A DNA stretch of 7,679 bases from assembly GCA_027032855.1 (NCBI GenBank), contig JALVLX010000223.1:1-7679 (forward strand), in the 5' to 3' direction. Source of the stretch: Flavobacteriales bacterium. GTDB taxonomy: Bacteria; Bacteroidota; Bacteroidia; Flavobacteriales; Flavobacteriaceae. Under the pieces are notes generated by a model, which saw only the letters and a list, made by a program, of their open reading frames with translations, did not search any database and was not told where the DNA came from. Every line of letters begins with the position of its first letter. Position 1 is the first letter of the stretch. The position numbers were made by a program, and so were the translations under genes. Positions 6,297 through 7,679 of the stretch are shown here, piece by piece.

Positions 6297-6374
6297 AATT
6301 TATTATGTTTGTTTGTGTGATAAATTTGTTTGTGTTAAAAAATTACACGCTGGTTTTTCCTGCGTGTTTTTTTT
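6297..6374 (+). ncRNA. putative small RNA B (about 78 nt), paralogue of A
   Basis: Same architecture as RNA A: AATTTAT (6297-6303) pairs with ATAAATT (6320-6326) around a 16-nt loop. The loop reads TTTGTTTGTGTG where A has TTTGTTTGTTTG, the only change in the 46-nt block. A linker and the terminator hairpin follow. The predicted start site coincides with the left edge of the conserved block, as expected if the RNA itself is under selection. The sequence between -7 box and start differs between the copies, including a 2-nt indel, so conservation there is lost. Confidence 0.57.
6345..6374 (+). terminator. intrinsic terminator B
   Basis: ACACGCTGG (6345-6353) pairs with CCTGCGTGT (6359-6367) with one internal T-T mismatch and a T5 loop, followed by seven more T. 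The stem differs from terminator A at the sixth and seventh pairs but still folds. Confidence 0.85.
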
Positions 6375-6438
6375 GCGTTTTTTCAAGAACAAATAATTTC
6401 ACACTACTCCATTTCAATTATCATTCGTAAAAAAAACA

Positions 6439-6446
6439 TATCTTTA
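6439..6446 (+). promoter_or_regulatory. weak -7-like box upstream of xrtF
   Basis: TATCTTTA differs from TAnnTTTG only in the last base and lies 32 nt before the xrtF ATG. Only a TTA stands near the -33 position. As terminator B lies upstream, xrtF needs a promoter somewhere in 6375-6478, and this is the best candidate. Confidence 0.35.
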
Positions 6447-6478
6447 TTTAACACATTACGAAATACACTCAAATATCC

Positions 6479-7000
6479 ATGTCAATATTAAAAACATACT
6501 ACCCTACCCTAAAATTTATCGGCAAGTTTGTCTTGATATATGTAATTTTAGTTTTAGCATACAACTTCTATTTGTCTTTCTACCAAAATCAAACTGACAT
6601 AATTACCGTTTGGGTAGGTAAAATGATTTCCGGTATTTACAACCTTCTTGGTGTGGACGTGCAAACTATGCCTGTCGGGACCGAACCCGGCTTAAAATTA
6701 ATGGTCAAAGGTCAATATGTGGCGCGTATCGTAGAAGGTTGCACAGCCATTAGTGTCATCATCATGTTTGTGGCTTTTATTTTGAGTTTTGGTAAGCACT
6801 TACAAAAAACCTTGATATTTGCAATCACCGGTAGTATCTTGATTTTTGTTTTCAATTTATTGCGAATTGTTTTCTTGGGTTATATTCTATATACTTTTCC
6901 GCAGTACCAAGATGTGGCGCACCGCATCATATTTCCCGCTATGATTTACGGTTTTGTTGTTATTTTATGGCTCTATTTTATTCTCAAATATCATGAGTAA
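6479..7000 (+). CDS. xrtF: exosortase family protein XrtF
   Basis: This 173-residue integral membrane protein belongs to the exosortase/archaeosortase family of cysteine transpeptidases, which process C-terminal sorting tails of exported proteins at the membrane. The catalytic set is complete: Cys88 in VEGCTAIS, Arg129 in FNLLRIVFLG and His148 in VAHRIIFPAMIYG. Hydrophobic segments lie near 12-32, 87-104, 110-134 and 151-170, with a further weaker one near 42-58. The short length and the following partner gene are typical of the flavobacterial XrtF type. The stop overlaps the start of the next gene by 8 nt (ATGAGTAA), suggesting translational coupling. No candidate substrate with a C-terminal sorting tail is encoded in the window, so the substrate is unknown. 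The gene stands directly behind the small RNA pair. Confidence 0.93.
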   Translation: MSILKTYYPTLKFIGKFVLIYVILVLAYNFYLSFYQNQTDIITVWVGKMISGIYNLLGVDVQTMPVGTEPGLKLMVKGQYVARIVEGCTAISVIIMFVAFILSFGKHLQKTLIFAITGSILIFVFNLLRIVFLGYILYTFPQYQDVAHRIIFPAMIYGFVVILWLYFILKYHE

Positions 7001-7424
7001 GGCATATCAGAAACATATTATAGCCGGTATTGCCCTAATCTTATTGGTTGCTGTCCGTTTTTTTGAAAAACATTTTTTTGATGACGGCTTAATTGTATTT
7101 TTTCAACATGATTACTTGAATAATGACTTACCGGATATTTCTTTTGCCAAAACACTTTTAACAGACTGCATCAGGTATTGGCTCAATGCACTGTTGAGTA
7201 TCGCTATCATCTACTTGTATTTTAAACAAACAGGCTTATTAAAATTCTTACTTCTGATTTATACGGCAACTTTTGTCGTTGGTATTATATTAATGTATAT
7301 AGCGCTTCAAAACTACCAAGCCGGACAATATCTGTTTTTATTTTACTCACGGCGTTTTATGATACAACCGCTTTTGCTGTTTTTATTATTCCCGGCATTA
7401 TGGTATCAAAACACCTTGGATTAA
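6993..7424 (+). CDS. exosortase F system-associated membrane protein
   Basis: I choose the ATG at 6993, giving 143 residues. An in-frame ATG at 6954 would lie 47 nt inside xrtF and add 13 residues, whereas ATGAGTAA is a typical coupled stop-start junction. Hydrophobic segments lie near 8-24, 62-77, 82-104 and 121-138. Conserved-looking blocks are IRYWLNALLSIAIIY (60-74) and a C-terminal YSRRFMIQPLLLFLLFPALWYQ (118-139), which fit the small partner protein regularly found directly after XrtF in Flavobacteria. Its role is unknown; partnership with XrtF in the inner membrane is inferred from the fixed pairing. A bidirectional terminator follows 12 nt after the stop, so the two genes form a closed operon. 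Confidence 0.85.
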   Translation: MSKAYQKHIIAGIALILLVAVRFFEKHFFDDGLIVFFQHDYLNNDLPDISFAKTLLTDCIRYWLNALLSIAIIYLYFKQTGLLKFLLLIYTATFVVGIILMYIALQNYQAGQYLFLFYSRRFMIQPLLLFLLFPALWYQNTLD

Positions 7425-7436
7425 AAAATAAAAAAG

Positions 7437-7465
7437 GCTACCAAAAATTTGATAGCATTTTTTTT
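7437..7465. terminator. bidirectional intrinsic terminator between convergent genes
   Basis: GCTACCAAA (7437-7445) pairs with TTTGATAGC (7448-7456) with one C-A mismatch, followed by a T8 tract on the plus strand. On the minus strand the A-run at 7425-7435 gives a T-rich tail, so the hairpin can end both the xrtF operon and the gene entering from the right. Confidence 0.75.
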
Positions 7466-7543
7466 CACAATTATGAAAACAAAGTCAATTATCTTTTTTT
7501 TAATTTTAAAATGAAAAAACATTTTTTTTGTCTCTACTTGCTA

Positions 7544-7679
7544 CTAACTCCCCATTTCTAAATACCGCCTCAAAAAGTCGGAATGTTCTTTGAGTTCTTG
7601 CAGGTGTAAGTCTTCTTCCATTTGACTGATAATCCGGTAGTCGTAACGACGAAAAGTTTGGATAATTTCATTGATATCG
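7544..7679 (-). CDS. 3' end of an unidentified gene, possibly a CBS-domain protein
   Basis: Only the last 44 codons are visible, ending in TAG at 7544-7546. The fragment reads IIQTFRRYDYRIISQ followed by an acidic stretch and ELKEHSDFLRRYLEMGS. It is highly charged and helical in character with no membrane segment. The FRRYDY.IIS...ED..L.ELK pattern reminds me of the C-terminal tail of CBS-domain proteins found in Flavobacteria, but this rests on memory of a short tail and is tentative. The frame is supported by its amino-acid composition and by the terminator correctly placed about 80 nt beyond the stop. Confidence 0.65.
   Translation of the reverse strand, partial: DINEIIQTFRRYDYRIISQMEEDLHLQELKEHSDFLRRYLEMGS

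Larger units (their letters stand above)
6220..6374 (+). repeat. diverged direct repeat, copy 2 (carries small RNA unit B)
   Basis: Second copy of the unit at 5930-6085; see that entry for the pattern of conservation. The copy has no response regulator codons before it, so the duplicated segment is the promoter-RNA-terminator cassette only. From its end to xrtF (6375-6478) the sequence is AT-rich, with only a weak promoter-like box. Confidence 0.88.

Noticed and set aside
6132..6320. Open frame of 62 codons across the inter-repeat spacer and copy 2
   Set aside because: It has low-complexity AT-rich composition, ends inside the RNA core, crosses the promoter of unit B, and has no equivalent frame in copy 1.
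5930..6374. CRISPR array or IS element as explanation of the repeats
   Set aside because: There are only two diverged copies of about 155 nt, with no short regular repeats and spacers, no transposase, no terminal inverted repeats and no target-site duplication.
6954..6992. Earlier ATG for the XrtF partner protein
   Set aside because: It would extend the overlap with xrtF to 47 nt. The ATG at 6993 forms a standard ATGAGTAA coupled junction and leaves a sensible N-terminus.
7508..7525. AAAATG-A6-CATTTT hairpin followed by T-run
   Set aside because: It has a weak A/T stem, and no plus-strand transcript should reach it past the strong terminator at 7437-7465. On the minus strand it lacks a T-tract.
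7511..7561. Short plus-strand frame MKKHFFCLYLLL resembling a signal peptide
   Set aside because: It has only 16 codons, lies opposite the 3' end of the incoming minus-strand gene, and has no promoter.

Overview
The window looks like a low-GC chromosome segment from a member of the Bacteroidota, most likely the family Flavobacteriaceae. Start codons lack clear Shine-Dalgarno sequences and sit in A-rich contexts. Promoters match the Bacteroidetes pattern TTG-N19-21-TAnnTTTG. The gene content is typical of the group: a TonB-energising exb operon, a TPR histidine kinase with a LytTR response regulator, and the flavobacterial exosortase XrtF with its partner.

Left part (1-1892, minus strand). 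A proton-channel operon reads leftwards: exbB, a small four-helix membrane protein with a very acidic tail, then exbD, which runs off the window. A tRNA-Ser(GGA) with its own good promoter lies just upstream of exbB on the same strand. No terminator is visible between the tRNA and exbB.

Middle (2059-5932). A type I L-asparaginase (minus strand) is divergent from a two-component system on the plus strand. The sensor is a GTG-initiated lipoprotein-like TPR kinase of the LytS/His_kinase type. It is followed by its LytTR response regulator.

Region without protein genes (5933-6478). This is the most unusual part. A unit of about 155 nt occurs twice, 290 nt apart, starting exactly at the regulator stop codon. 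Each copy has a conserved upstream block, a TATATTTG -7 box, a 46-nt block that is identical but for one base and contains a hairpin with a UUUG-repeat loop, and an intrinsic terminator. I read these as two tandem paralogous small RNA genes of about 78 nt. I do not recognise the family. Their loops are complementary to CAAAC-rich leaders of the adjacent kinase and, less convincingly, the regulator gene.

Right part (6479-7679). xrtF (Cys88, Arg129 and His148 all present) overlaps its partner gene by 8 nt, and the pair ends at a bidirectional terminator. Beyond it, the 3' end of a convergent minus-strand gene enters from the right edge. The link between the two-component system, the RNA pair and the exosortase rests only on adjacency.
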